This document shows positions 1 through 7,669 of a stretch of DNA of 14,043 nucleotides, piece by piece. The DNA is from JAPLGZ01 sp038318235 (GTDB taxonomy: Bacteria; Chloroflexota; Anaerolineae; Caldilineales; Caldilineaceae), in NCBI GenBank assembly GCA_038318235.1, contig JBBQBY010000150.1:1-14043 (forward strand). The letters are read 5' to 3'. Every line of letters begins with the position of its first letter. Position 1 is the stretch's first letter. The notes below the pieces were generated by a model. That model saw only the letters and a program-made list of their open reading frames with translations, was not told the origin of the DNA and ran no database searches. The translations under genes were made by a program, and so were the position numbers.

Positions 1-594
1 GCTTATTTGCAGAAAAGCGCCACCGAAGCCGACCGGCTCTGTCTGGGCGACTGGTGTTGGGCGCGCGGTGTAGAGTTGGGAATTACGCACGATCTCCCGT
101 TCAAGCTGCATACTGGCTATTATGCGGGGCACAGTCGTATGCCGGTTGATTATATTCGGGCGGGCAACCTCTGCGCGCTGCTGGCCAAATATCCGCAGGC
201 GCGTTTTGTGCTCATGCATATTGCCTATCCCTACAACGATGAACTGGTCGCGCTGGCCAAACATTATCCGAATGTCTATGTCGATATGTGCTGGGCCTGG
301 AGTATCGATCCCTATACCGCCGGCGATTTTGTCCGCCGTTGGATTCACACCGTGCCCGCCAACAAATTGTTTATCTTTGGCGGTGACACATTCTGGGCGG
401 GGGCTGCGGTGGCCTATGCCCACCAAGCGCGCCAATGGTTCACGCGCGCGTTGCAGGCCGAAATCGATGAACATTTGCTGACCGAAAACGCGGCGATCCA
501 GTTGGCCGGGCGTTTTATGCGTGAGAATCAGTATGCTTGTTTCCGGATAGAAGAAAAGAAGCAGATATTGCGCAGTGCGGGTTCCACTTTATAA
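1..594 (+). CDS. Amidohydrolase family protein (amidohydrolase_2 type), 3' part only
   Basis: The frame is open to the left edge (the first codons read A-Y-L-Q-K-S), so the true start lies outside and about 198 C-terminal residues are visible. The pattern matches the metal-dependent TIM-barrel hydrolases of PF04909: a strand ending in 'FKLHTGY' (metal-binding His), then 'FVLMHIAYPY' (second His), then a strand ending in 'LFIFGGDTFW', whose Asp is the usual catalytic residue. The N-terminal HxH metal motif must lie upstream. Such enzymes hydrolyse or decarboxylate lactones, amides or aromatic acids, typically in the cytoplasm; the substrate cannot be inferred here. The family is the same as the gene at 11443-12300, but the two are clearly different proteins, with Trp- and Tyr-rich loops here. 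A hairpin begins three bases after the stop. Family call is confident, function is not. Confidence 0.85.
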   Translation, partial: AYLQKSATEADRLCLGDWCWARGVELGITHDLPFKLHTGYYAGHSRMPVDYIRAGNLCALLAKYPQARFVLMHIAYPYNDELVALAKHYPNVYVDMCWAWSIDPYTAGDFVRRWIHTVPANKLFIFGGDTFWAGAAVAYAHQARQWFTRALQAEIDEHLLTENAAIQLAGRFMRENQYACFRIEEKKQILRSAGSTL

Positions 595-597
595 AGT

Positions 598-642
598 GAG
601 CCAGTGGTAGGGGACAGGCATGCTTGCCCCTACCGCTGGCTC
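598..642. repeat. GTAGGGG-type palindromic hairpin after the amidohydrolase
   Basis: A 16-bp stem joins 598-613 (GAGCCAGTGGTAGGGG) to 627-642 (CCCCTACCGCTGGCTC). The only imperfection is one T opposite G, which would be a wobble pair in RNA. The 13-base loop contains the palindrome GCATGC. It starts three bases after the stop codon, so it could end or stabilise the transcript, but no T-run follows as a classical intrinsic terminator would need. The GTAGGGG...CCCCTAC core resembles dispersed palindromic repeats I know from several phyla, so it may be a REP-like genomic repeat; this is from memory. Nothing else recognisable lies between here and the next gene. Confidence 0.75.
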
Positions 643-852
643 TACGTTGTCGGTTGCGGACGTAACAGACAAGACTATGCGCTTGAAGAGTTTATCGCAT
701 GTAGTTATCCCATTGAGATCGCGCCATGAAAGTCCCCGTAATTCGTGCTATGCTGGGCGAGTCAATTAAAATACGGCTCGCATACGTAATTTGTCGTAGG
801 TGTTTCTGTACAAACGGCAAAGGATTAGTTTTCACGTAAAGGGGATATCTCT

Positions 853-2262
853 ATGTTTTGGTTTAAGCAGTGGCGTCGTAAACAAATTTCTTGGCTGACG
901 ATTGGGGTTAGCCTGAGCTTGTTGCTCGGAGTTTGGGGCTGCATGGGGTTGATCGACGTTGCCACCGATCAAACAACGGTGATTGCCGCCGATTCACCGT
1001 CGGCGATTTCATTGAAATTTGTACCTTTTGGCACGGCTACGTTTACAGAACCGGTAAAAATTGCCAGCGCAGGTGATGATCGCTTGTTTATCGTGGAACA
1101 ACCGGGCAGAATTTATGTGCTCCAGGCTGATGGCACAAAAATCTCGACGCCCTTTCTAAATATCGCCAATCTCGTCTCTACCGGCAGTGAACAAGGGTTG
1201 CTTGGTCTGGTCTTTGAACCCGGCGATCCCAAGACCTTTTATGTGGACTATACCAACAAGAGCGGCGACACAATTATTGCTCGCTATAAAGTGATTGGCG
1301 CCAACAACAATGTAGCCGATCCAGCCAGCGCACAAATCGTGCTCACTGTGGATCAACCTTACGCCAATCACAATGGTGGCGATTTGGCCTTTGGACCGGA
1401 TGGGCATCTATATATCCCACTCGGGGACGGCGGCAGCGGCGATGATCCAGAAAATCGAGCGCAGAATTTGAATGAATTACTGGGTAAGATTTTGCGGATT
1501 CACGTCACAGGTGTGACGACTTATACCATTCCAACTGACAATCCTTTTGCCAATGACACGGACCCCGCCAGCCGTCCCGAAATCTGGGCGCTTGGCCTGC
1601 GCAACCCGTGGCGCTTTAGCTTTGATCGGCAAACCCATGATATCTGGATCGGTGATGTTGGCCAGGGCGCGCGCGAAGAAATTGACTTCCAACCAGCCAA
1701 TAGTGATGGCGGCGAAAATTATGGCTGGGATTGTTTTGAAGGCAACATAAACCATACCCTACGCTCGCCCAAGTGTACCACGAATGCTGCCGACTATATT
1801 TCGCCTGTTTTCGATTACACGCATAGTGACGGCGTCGCGGTAACCGGTGGTTATATGTATCGCGGGGCGCGTTATCCAAACCTGGTTGGGCACTATATTT
1901 TTGCCGATTATGGCTCTGGCAATTTCTGGCTCACGACATCGAATGGGCAAGGTGGCTGGACAACCACGAAATATGCGCGCCAAAATGGCTGGCCCAGTAA
2001 CCCAAGCAGCTTTGGCCAGGATCTGAATGGCGAGTTGTATGCCGCAGACTTGAGTTCTGGCATTATTTATAAAATTGAGGACACATCCTTGGTCAATACA
2101 ACGCCGACGGCAACTGGCACAGCGATGGCAACGGCTACAGCGACGATCACTGGTACGGTTACGATCACTAGTACGGCGACGCTTGTCCCGACCATCGCGC
2201 CCACCATTCCACCCTTCACGCCGCGGGCTTGGGTAAATATGCCATTGATTCAGAAAAAGTAA
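853..2262 (+). CDS. Secreted PQQ-dependent sugar dehydrogenase (glucose/sorbosone dehydrogenase family)
   Basis: A 469-residue exported protein. Residues 1-46 hold a basic N-terminus and a hydrophobic helix. A Cys at 30 (GVWGC) is a poor lipobox, so lipid anchoring is uncertain. Residues 55-410 form a six-bladed propeller of the GSDH family (PF07995). Family landmarks are 'NHNGGDLAFGPDG' (His173, the catalytic His position of soluble glucose dehydrogenase), 'LGDGGSGDDPENRAQN', 'ALGLRNPWRFSFD' (Arg250), 'GDVGQGAREEID' and 'NYGWDCFEG'. The family oxidises aldoses to lactones using PQQ and calcium; no PQQ biosynthesis gene is in the window. Residues 415-456 are a Thr/Ala/Pro-rich linker, followed by the terminus 'WVNMPLIQKK'. 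The start is supported by AGGGG about eight bases upstream. It appears monocistronic. Exact sugar unknown; some relatives are not true PQQ enzymes. Confidence 0.88.
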   Translation: MFWFKQWRRKQISWLTIGVSLSLLLGVWGCMGLIDVATDQTTVIAADSPSAISLKFVPFGTATFTEPVKIASAGDDRLFIVEQPGRIYVLQADGTKISTPFLNIANLVSTGSEQGLLGLVFEPGDPKTFYVDYTNKSGDTIIARYKVIGANNNVADPASAQIVLTVDQPYANHNGGDLAFGPDGHLYIPLGDGGSGDDPENRAQNLNELLGKILRIHVTGVTTYTIPTDNPFANDTDPASRPEIWALGLRNPWRFSFDRQTHDIWIGDVGQGAREEIDFQPANSDGGENYGWDCFEGNINHTLRSPKCTTNAADYISPVFDYTHSDGVAVTGGYMYRGARYPNLVGHYIFADYGSGNFWLTTSNGQGGWTTTKYARQNGWPSNPSSFGQDLNGELYAADLSSGIIYKIEDTSLVNTTPTATGTAMATATATITGTVTITSTATLVPTIAPTIPPFTPRAWVNMPLIQKK

Positions 2263-2271
2263 GCTTAGGGT

Positions 2272-2387
2272 AGACCCCTCCCTAACCCTCCCAGCAGGGG
2301 AGGGAACTGTTTGGTGGGCATTCGAAGCAACTTATTATGCCCCCTGACCGGCTCCCTCCCAGCAGGGGAGGGCGGGGGGAGAGGTCT
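2272..2387. repeat. REPIN-like pair of inverted REP palindromes
   Basis: Two identical 19-base units, CCCTCCCAGCAGGGGAGGG, lie at 2286-2304 and 2354-2372. Each can fold into a CCCTCCC/GGGGAGGG hairpin. Outside them the sequence begins AGACCCCTCCC (from 2272) and ends GGGGGGAGAGGTCT (to 2387), whose reverse complement starts AGACCTCTCC. The whole element is therefore two copies of one REP-like unit in opposite orientation with a spacer of about 49 bases. It begins ten bases after the stop of the sugar dehydrogenase gene. Such elements are normally moved by a RAYT transposase encoded elsewhere; none is present here. It may also act as a transcript end. Confidence 0.7.
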
Positions 2388-2516
2388 GGCAAGTCTAAAG
2401 TCAATCACACCCTAATAGACTGAAATACTAGTTTTACCAAACGATACCAGACCGCTCACGATCCTATGCGGCCGTCAGTGATTTGATATCACCTAATCAT
2501 CTTCTCACAACTTTGG

Positions 2517-3641
2517 ATGGAAAATATGAGCCTATACGATGAATTGGGCGTTCGCCCTCTGATTAATGCTAGTGCAACGTTAACTCGGCTGGGCGGTTCG
2601 CTGATGCCGCCAGAGGTGATCGAAGCCATGATCGACGCCTCACGGCACTTTGTCAACCTCGACGAATTACAAACGCGCGTCGGTGAGCGTTTGGCCGAGT
2701 TAACGCACAATGAAGCTGCTTATGTCTGTACGGGCGCCGCCGCCGGCTTGGCGCTAGCCACGGCTGCCTGTGTCGCCGGGACAGACCCGGCCGCGATCAA
2801 CCAGTTGCCCGATGTGACCGGCTTAAAAAACGAGGTGATCATCCACAAATCGCACCGCAACGGCTATGATCATGGTGTGCGTCAGGTGGGGGTCAAAATC
2901 GTCGAGATTGGCACCGCCGTCCACACCGAGCCTTGGGAATTGGAGCGGGCGATCAACGCTAATACCGCGGCGATCTTCTGGTTCCAGGCCGGGATGACCG
3001 GGCGCGGCGATTTACCATTAGAAAAGGTGATCGAAATTGCTAATGCGCACAATGTGCCGGTTGTCGTCGATGCGGCGGCCCAGTTGCCCCCGGTAGAAAA
3101 TCTCTGGCGCTTTACGCAAATGGGCGTAGCATTGACGATTTTCAGCGGTGGCAAAGATTTGCATGGCCCCCAGGCCTCGGGTCTAATTGTGGGGCGAAAA
3201 GATTTGATCGCCGCGATTCGTTTGAATGGCAGCCCCAATCATAGCATCGGGCGGCCGATGAAAGTGGGCAAAGAGGAGATGGTTGGGTTGCTGGCTGCCG
3301 TGAATCGCTATATAAAGCTGGACCATGAAGCCCGTGCCTCGCAAGATGAAGAAGTAGTCGTTGGTTGGTGCGCAACGTTGAACAAGTTCCCCGGTGTGCA
3401 GGCGGCGCGCTCATTTCCGAACGAAGCCGGTCAACCATTGCCCCGCGCCTTGGTGACGATTGATGCTGACAAAGCCAGCCACTCACGCGATCAAATTGTC
3501 CAGCAATTGCTCGACGGCACGCCTGCAATTACGGTGTCCACCGCGGGCGCCAATGAGATCTATTTAAATCCGATGACATTAATGGACGGCGAAGAGCAGA
3601 TGGTGTTGGACCGGCTGGTGGAGATTTTGAGCGAAGAATAG
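2517..3641 (+). CDS. SelA/DgaE-like PLP-dependent lyase (aminotransferase class V fold)
   Basis: A 374-residue cytoplasmic PLP enzyme of the SelA-like group, which includes selenocysteine synthase and D-glucosaminate-6-phosphate ammonia-lyase (DgaE). It opens with the family signature 'LGVRPLINASATLTRLGGS' (residues 10-28). Further landmarks are 'YVCTGAAAGLAL', 'IIHKSHRNGYDHG' (109-120), 'VVVDAAAQLPP' (Asp185 for the PLP nitrogen) and 'FSGGKDLHGPQASG', with Lys213 the likely Schiff-base lysine. The length suits DgaE-type lyases and is shorter than bacterial SelA (about 460 residues), so a sugar- or amino-acid ammonia-lyase role is more likely than selenocysteine synthesis. The ATG at 2526 (MSLYDELG...) is an equally good start, because GGATGG at 2515-2520 would serve it as ribosome-binding site. 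The neighbouring sugar dehydrogenase supports carbohydrate metabolism. Substrate unknown. Confidence 0.85.
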   Translation: MENMSLYDELGVRPLINASATLTRLGGSLMPPEVIEAMIDASRHFVNLDELQTRVGERLAELTHNEAAYVCTGAAAGLALATAACVAGTDPAAINQLPDVTGLKNEVIIHKSHRNGYDHGVRQVGVKIVEIGTAVHTEPWELERAINANTAAIFWFQAGMTGRGDLPLEKVIEIANAHNVPVVVDAAAQLPPVENLWRFTQMGVALTIFSGGKDLHGPQASGLIVGRKDLIAAIRLNGSPNHSIGRPMKVGKEEMVGLLAAVNRYIKLDHEARASQDEEVVVGWCATLNKFPGVQAARSFPNEAGQPLPRALVTIDADKASHSRDQIVQQLLDGTPAITVSTAGANEIYLNPMTLMDGEEQMVLDRLVEILSEE

Positions 3642-3652
3642 GCTTTCACTAT

Positions 3653-3771
3653 AGACTAGATATTATCGAGATTTACCAAATTGGGTAGACCAGTAAACAA
3701 GTATACAGGTAAAATCTATCTGTTTACCGGTCGACTAGAGGTAATAGCTTATTCCCGATAATGTCTAATCT
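3653..3771. terminator. Nested imperfect inverted repeat between convergent genes (possible bidirectional terminator)
   Basis: Outer arms are 3653-3668 (AGACTAGATATTATCG) and 3756-3771 (CGATAATGTCTAATCT), with 14 of 16 positions complementary. Inner arms are 3688-3699 (GACCAGTAAACA) and 3721-3732 (TGTTTACCGGTC), with 11 of 12 complementary. A short TTACC/GGTAA match (3673-3677 with 3740-3744) lies between them, so the whole gap can fold into one long hairpin. It separates two converging genes, and its right arm begins at the stop codon of the endonuclease gene. A shared transcript end is the simplest role. It has no clear T-run, and a degenerate small mobile element is possible. Confidence 0.5.
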
Positions 3772-5321
3772 TATGGGCTATCTTCTTCATCAAAGGCCAA
3801 ATATAGTTGTCCTGATTCTTTTATGATTTTATTTTCAAGCTCATCCTCTGTATCTGGTTGTTGTTCATCCTTGAACAACTCATCAGAGAATTCTTCACCT
3901 AAATTGCTAATGCCCAATTCACGCTTAGCAAATGTACGGCGCGCTTTGATGTTAAGGATTTCGACAATTCGTGTTCGGTCTTCCGCAATGCGTTGTACAT
4001 CTTCGCCTTCCAATAAAATTACATAGTAGCGGCTGACATCGTTGATCTGATTTGAGTAATTGACGGCGTCAGCCGCAAAACCACTAGTTGTAATGACCAT
4101 AACAATGTCGGCTTTGGTCAGAAATGTTAAACCAATTTCCTTGGCAATTACGTCAACACCGACTTTACTTTGCTGATTTTTGCATTGAATTTGCCAGCGA
4201 TTATAGACAATCCTATCGGATGCGGCAAGTACATCTACCTCACCGCCACCAGTAGCCTCCCAGTGGCGTAGTCGCCATTTTGAAAAACGCAATCCGAGCA
4301 AACGAATCATCCACACGGCGAATAGTTCCAATGCAATGCCGCGTTTGTGTTTGTCCTCGCTTGCTAACTCTGCAACGACATCCTCAAATGGACGGTTCAG
4401 ATCTGCCGAAGTCAATTCAGTGACGTTTGCAAGGTTCTGGACAAGTGGTTGCAAAACCTCATTGCGTGCCTTCTCGGTTAGTCGTACAAGGTGTGGTTTT
4501 GCACCCCTTCCCCCTGTCGTTTTCTCTGTCTCGACAAGACCTGCTACGACTAATGGCTCTAATACATCTTTTACTAGATTCTTGGTTGTCAGTCGAATTT
4601 TGTAAATGCTACGCGTATGATTGGCGATTTTGTTTGAAGGCGTAAAATTTCGAATATCCAGGCTAATAAGCGAGAGCAAGAAATGTTTTTGCTCAGTTGT
4701 AAGTTTATAAAGTTCGTTAATCGTGTCAATATCTATATTGAGCAAATCATAAATAACGTCCCAATTGACTTCATAGCCTGTTGGCCTAAAAACATCAGCT
4801 AAAGCAAGCCATTCGCGCATGGTGCTAATGTAAGTGGAATTAGGTGGAATTTTGATACCTAAATCGTTGAACTCTTCACCCAAATATTCTAGAGTCACCT
4901 GTTCGCCACGTGCGCGGATGTTTTCGATCAGTCTTGCCAGCAACAAACCTTCTAGTTTCGTGAGAATGTGGATTGAAAACTGACGATCAACAAGCCGTTG
5001 ATCGTCTTTCAATGCCAAGAGTTCCTGGGCTAATTCCGTATAACGATATTTTTTACCACCATTTATTAGCTCAATCAGGCCGTAGGCATTCAGCGATAAA
5101 ACGCAATTCATCGCCATTTTTGTAGAATTCTCATCGCGTTGTGCTGGGTCACGTCCGTGGCCTTCAAAATAACCAGCGCGAATCGCGGTCTGTAATGTGT
5201 AACGATCTGGCTGGTGCTCTATACAAAGCTGAAGAATATCAGTTAACGCAAATTTCTTTGGATCGAACTGATCACCATAGGTGAATCGTCGTTTATAGCT
5301 CGTAGACTTTTCTGGTGGCAT
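3771..5321 (-). CDS. Restriction endonuclease with C-terminal Mrr-type catalytic domain
   Basis: A 516-residue protein. The N-terminal 300 or so residues are helical with winged-helix character: 'FALTDILQLCIEH' near 24-36, and a probable wHTH at about 210-285 with 'EPLVVAGLVETEKTTGGRGAKPHLVRLTEKA'-like wing sequence. It probably binds the DNA target. Residues 325-445 fit the Mrr-cat (PF04471) version of the PD-(D/E)XK nuclease fold: a helix with Glu332, then 'GGGEVDVLA' (Asp363), then 'WQIQCKNQ' (Gln379-x-Lys381, the QxK variant typical of Mrr). A very acidic tail covers about 476-516. The methyltransferase gene lies immediately upstream with only five bases between, so the pair is an operon read methyltransferase first, the safe order for a nuclease. 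No strong ribosome site precedes the ATG, suggesting translational coupling. Recognition site unknown. Gene is A/T-rich against its neighbours. Confidence 0.8.
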   Translation of the reverse strand: MPPEKSTSYKRRFTYGDQFDPKKFALTDILQLCIEHQPDRYTLQTAIRAGYFEGHGRDPAQRDENSTKMAMNCVLSLNAYGLIELINGGKKYRYTELAQELLALKDDQRLVDRQFSIHILTKLEGLLLARLIENIRARGEQVTLEYLGEEFNDLGIKIPPNSTYISTMREWLALADVFRPTGYEVNWDVIYDLLNIDIDTINELYKLTTEQKHFLLSLISLDIRNFTPSNKIANHTRSIYKIRLTTKNLVKDVLEPLVVAGLVETEKTTGGRGAKPHLVRLTEKARNEVLQPLVQNLANVTELTSADLNRPFEDVVAELASEDKHKRGIALELFAVWMIRLLGLRFSKWRLRHWEATGGGEVDVLAASDRIVYNRWQIQCKNQQSKVGVDVIAKEIGLTFLTKADIVMVITTSGFAADAVNYSNQINDVSRYYVILLEGEDVQRIAEDRTRIVEILNIKARRTFAKRELGISNLGEEFSDELFKDEQQPDTEDELENKIIKESGQLYLAFDEEDSP

Positions 5322-5326
5322 TAGAA

Positions 5327-6421
5327 TTAGTATTCGATTGGTTCTTCGTGGATAGTGTGCTTGGTATAAGGCGGAAGCTCAAAGAGAGAATCTTGCTTCG
5401 CATGTCCATCTGGTTGCAATTCATTCAACGCTGATTCGTTAGGAATTTGCGTTGGACTACCATTTGTACTAAAGCGAAAATTTGCGCCTTTAAGATAATC
5501 TTCGTTTTGCTCAAGAGCGATCCAGGGGCGCTTCAGGGTCTCAGCTACATATCCTGTCATATTGCTGCCTGCGAACGGATCTAACACAACATCGCCTTCC
5601 TCTGTGCAAAGTCCGATTATAAATTCTGGGAGTGCGCGGGGAAAACGTGCAGGATGCGGATCAAGCTTGCTTTCGCGGCAGAAGCGCAAATATTGATCAT
5701 TGCTCGACGTATTAGATGCCGAAATGACATTGACAGGAAGTAATACTGCTTCGCCCATCGTATTATTTGATTCTGACAGGCCATTAATCAGGTTGGGTGG
5801 AATAGCACCGTTATTATTTTGACCAAATTTATCGCTAATGTCATGCTCGGATGGACGCTTTTTGGATTTGTAACCCTGCTCCATCAGTTTGATTTGTGCT
5901 TCGCTATATTCTTTCAATACGCGGCGGTTGTTTGCTTTCGGATGAGGGTCCAAGCTCAGCCACCATACGGTATTCACGGCATCCTTCACGCGCTCACGAC
6001 GAACCGTTACCCATTCTGCCGGTGTAGGTAGCTTGGCAGGGTTATACCAGTAAAGTTCCTGCGCAAGGTGAAAACCACCGCCACCCTTTTCCACTGAATT
6101 GCATAATCGAATGACTAACTCGTAATGGTACAAGCTGCGCGTTGGAAATCCTTTTACCCAAGTTCCACCGATATCAATGACAAGTGAGCCTTTGGGTTTC
6201 AAAATTCGGGCAAATTCGCGCGCGAACTGCATGAACCACTCAACATAATCATCAGCATGAACATTGCCATATGCCTTCTGCCGTAACAAGGCAAACGGTG
6301 GCGACGTACAGATTAAATCAACCGATGCCGACGGAATTTTCGGTAGCAGTTTTAGTGAGTCGCCCAGATAGGCAGCGCCCAATTGTGTTGCAAAAAAAGG
6401 TGTTTCATCTTCGAGTCTCAT
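5327..6421 (-). CDS. DNA (cytosine-N4) methyltransferase, PvuII-methyltransferase-like
   Basis: A 364-residue class-beta amino-methyltransferase. The catalytic motif 'TSPPFALLRQKAYGN' (SPPF at 40-43) lies near the N-terminus, and the SAM-binding motif 'VVLDPFAGSNMTG' (281-286) near the C-terminus. The SPPF form of motif IV is characteristic of N4-cytosine enzymes. The intervening stretches 'YWYNPAKLPTPAEWV', 'RVKDAVNTVWW', 'GAIPPNL' and 'HPARFP' match what I remember of M.PvuII (CAGCTG), so it probably protects the same or a similar site; this is a memory-based assignment. About 35 residues after 'PPNLINGL' look like an insertion relative to M.PvuII. No C-type controller gene, which regulates the PvuII system, lies upstream. 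The start (MRLEDETPFF) lacks a clear ribosome site. It is the first gene of the R-M operon. Confidence 0.88.
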   Translation of the reverse strand: MRLEDETPFFATQLGAAYLGDSLKLLPKIPSASVDLICTSPPFALLRQKAYGNVHADDYVEWFMQFAREFARILKPKGSLVIDIGGTWVKGFPTRSLYHYELVIRLCNSVEKGGGGFHLAQELYWYNPAKLPTPAEWVTVRRERVKDAVNTVWWLSLDPHPKANNRRVLKEYSEAQIKLMEQGYKSKKRPSEHDISDKFGQNNNGAIPPNLINGLSESNNTMGEAVLLPVNVISASNTSSNDQYLRFCRESKLDPHPARFPRALPEFIIGLCTEEGDVVLDPFAGSNMTGYVAETLKRPWIALEQNEDYLKGANFRFSTNGSPTQIPNESALNELQPDGHAKQDSLFELPPYTKHTIHEEPIEY

Positions 6422-6482
6422 AATTATTTTGTGAGTTCATTTCTTTAAGGAGTTATGCATTAACAGCCCAACATAATTGTAA

Positions 6483-6510
6483 CAAAAAGGTGGGCATATG
6501 TACACCCGCC
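6483..6510 (-). terminator. Possible intrinsic terminator of the broken SDR gene
   Basis: Read on the minus strand, GGCGGG (6510-6505) can pair with CCCACC (6494-6489) with one C-A mismatch. Extra wobble pairs inside bring the loop down to about four bases. A run of five T (6488-6484) follows directly. The site lies about 45 bases past the SDR stop and upstream of the methyltransferase start, where it would insulate the R-M operon from SDR transcription. The stem is imperfect, so the call is tentative. I see no convincing promoter for the methyltransferase in this gap. Confidence 0.35.
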
Positions 6511-6555
6511 GAGCCGTCGAACTGGGTTGTCATTTATTATGTAGCATAGACTCAG

Positions 6556-7310
6556 CTACTGATTAATCCCCGCCTGTTGTCCCCCATCAATCACAAAACT
6601 CTGCCCCGTGATCATCCGCGCTGCATCCGAAGCCAGATAAACGGCGAGCGCGGCGACTTCCTCGGCCTGGATCAGACCGGGGAGTGGTTGATAGCCAGCT
6701 AGAAATTCTTCACGCGTGTCGCCGGCAAAACCTACTGTGAGCGGGGTCTCGACAAAGCCAGGACAGATCACATTACAGCGCACTTGGTCTGGCGCATAAT
6801 CCAGGGAAATCGCGCGCGTCAAATTGATCACACCAGCCTTGGCCGCGGCGAAGCAGCCTTGTTGCGACAGGGACGGATGCCCAACGTGCGGGCGGTGTTG
6901 AGAATGACGCCGCCGCTGCGTTTTTGTAGCGCTGGGATGGCATATTTTGCGCCCAAAAAGACACTGCGCAAGTCAATTGCGATACACTCATCCCATTCAT
7001 CTTCGCTGATATCGGTGATGCTGCCCGCCGGACTGATCGCCGCGTTGTTGAAAAGAATATCTAGCCCCCCAAAATGCGTCAGGGTGCTGGCGATCATGCG
7101 CCGCACGTCTGCGCCTTGGCTCACATCCACCTCGACTGCGAATGCCTGGCCCCCGCCTGCTTGGACTTGATCCGCTACCGTTTGTACTTTGCTTAACGTA
7201 CGCCCCGCCACCACAACTTTGGCGCCGGCCTGAGCAAAGGCCAGACAAGTCGCCGCGCCGATGCCCGATCCGCCGCCGGTGATGATGGCAATTTTGTTGG
7301 TGAGTTGCAT
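6556..7310 (-). pseudogene. Short-chain dehydrogenase/reductase, frameshifted in the catalytic Tyr codon
   Basis: The first frame (from 7310) gives 160 residues of a classical SDR: cofactor motif 'TGGGSGIG' (11-18), 'LDILFNNAA' and 'GGVILNTA'. It then runs out of frame after 'CRNKAA'. The last 90 or so residues, 'INLTRAISLDYAPDQVRCN...IDGGQQ', continue in another frame to 6556. Restoring one base at 6850/6851 turns 'T-C GCC GCG GCC AAG' into Y-A-A-A-K, the catalytic YxxxK, so the missing base is inside the Tyr codon. Thirteen residues earlier, where catalytic Ser belongs, there is Arg141 (CGC, one change from AGC). The tetrad Asn position reads Asp113. The repaired protein would be about 251 residues, normal for the family. 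The start has AGGGAG at good spacing. Probable NAD(P)-dependent sugar or alcohol dehydrogenase before decay; a sequencing error could explain the shift but hardly Arg141. Confidence 0.85.
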
Positions 7311-7435
7311 TGGATACTCCCTATGCGTTAAAATTTAAGAAGAATCGTGATGATGATCGCGAGATAAATTCATTTTGGACCAGTAGGTTTGGGGATGTTG
7401 TTATTGTACCTAGCCAGCGAAGAGAATGAACAAAT

Positions 7436-7669
7436 ATGATTACACTTGAGCAAGTAATTGACGACGTTATGCAACTGTCGCTGCCACAACAGGAAATGCT
7501 GCTTGAGATTATCCACAGGCGCCATATTGAAAACAGACGTAAAGAAATGGCGATGGATGTGCGCGTCTCGATCGCTGCATTTCAAAGTAGCAGTTTAAAA
7601 CCACAATCAGTGCAAGAAATTATTGCGGAACTTCAGGCATCTTTGAGCGAAATCGATGAAGTATATTAG
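7436..7669 (+). CDS. Small antitoxin-like protein, unpaired
   Basis: A 77-residue protein. It has an amphipathic N-terminal helix 'MITLEQVIDDVMQLSLPQQEMLLEIIHRRHIENRRKE' and a C-terminal 'LKPQSVQEIIAELQASL'. The layout (helix, 'QQEMLLEII..RRIE.RR', then 'KPQS..EII.EL') matches a family of short proteins common in Cyanobacteria and Chloroflexota that I remember as annotated antitoxins or hypothetical proteins near RelE/ParE-type toxins. In such pairs the antitoxin binds and blocks the toxin and represses the operon. Here no intact downstream partner exists. The only overlapping frame (ATG at 7656) ends after 30 codons and does not resemble RelE. The gene is divergent from the broken SDR. The ribosome site is weak (GAAGAGAA). 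It is a real gene on family grounds; the function is inferred. Confidence 0.6.
   Translation: MITLEQVIDDVMQLSLPQQEMLLEIIHRRHIENRRKEMAMDVRVSIAAFQSSSLKPQSVQEIIAELQASLSEIDEVY

Noticed and set aside
853..943. Lipoprotein call for the sugar dehydrogenase (Cys30)
   Set aside because: GVWGC has Trp at -2, which does not fit the lipobox; kept only as a possibility.
6541..6559. GTAGC...GCTAC palindrome near the SDR stop
   Set aside because: Only five base pairs with a nine-base loop and no T-run; expected by chance.
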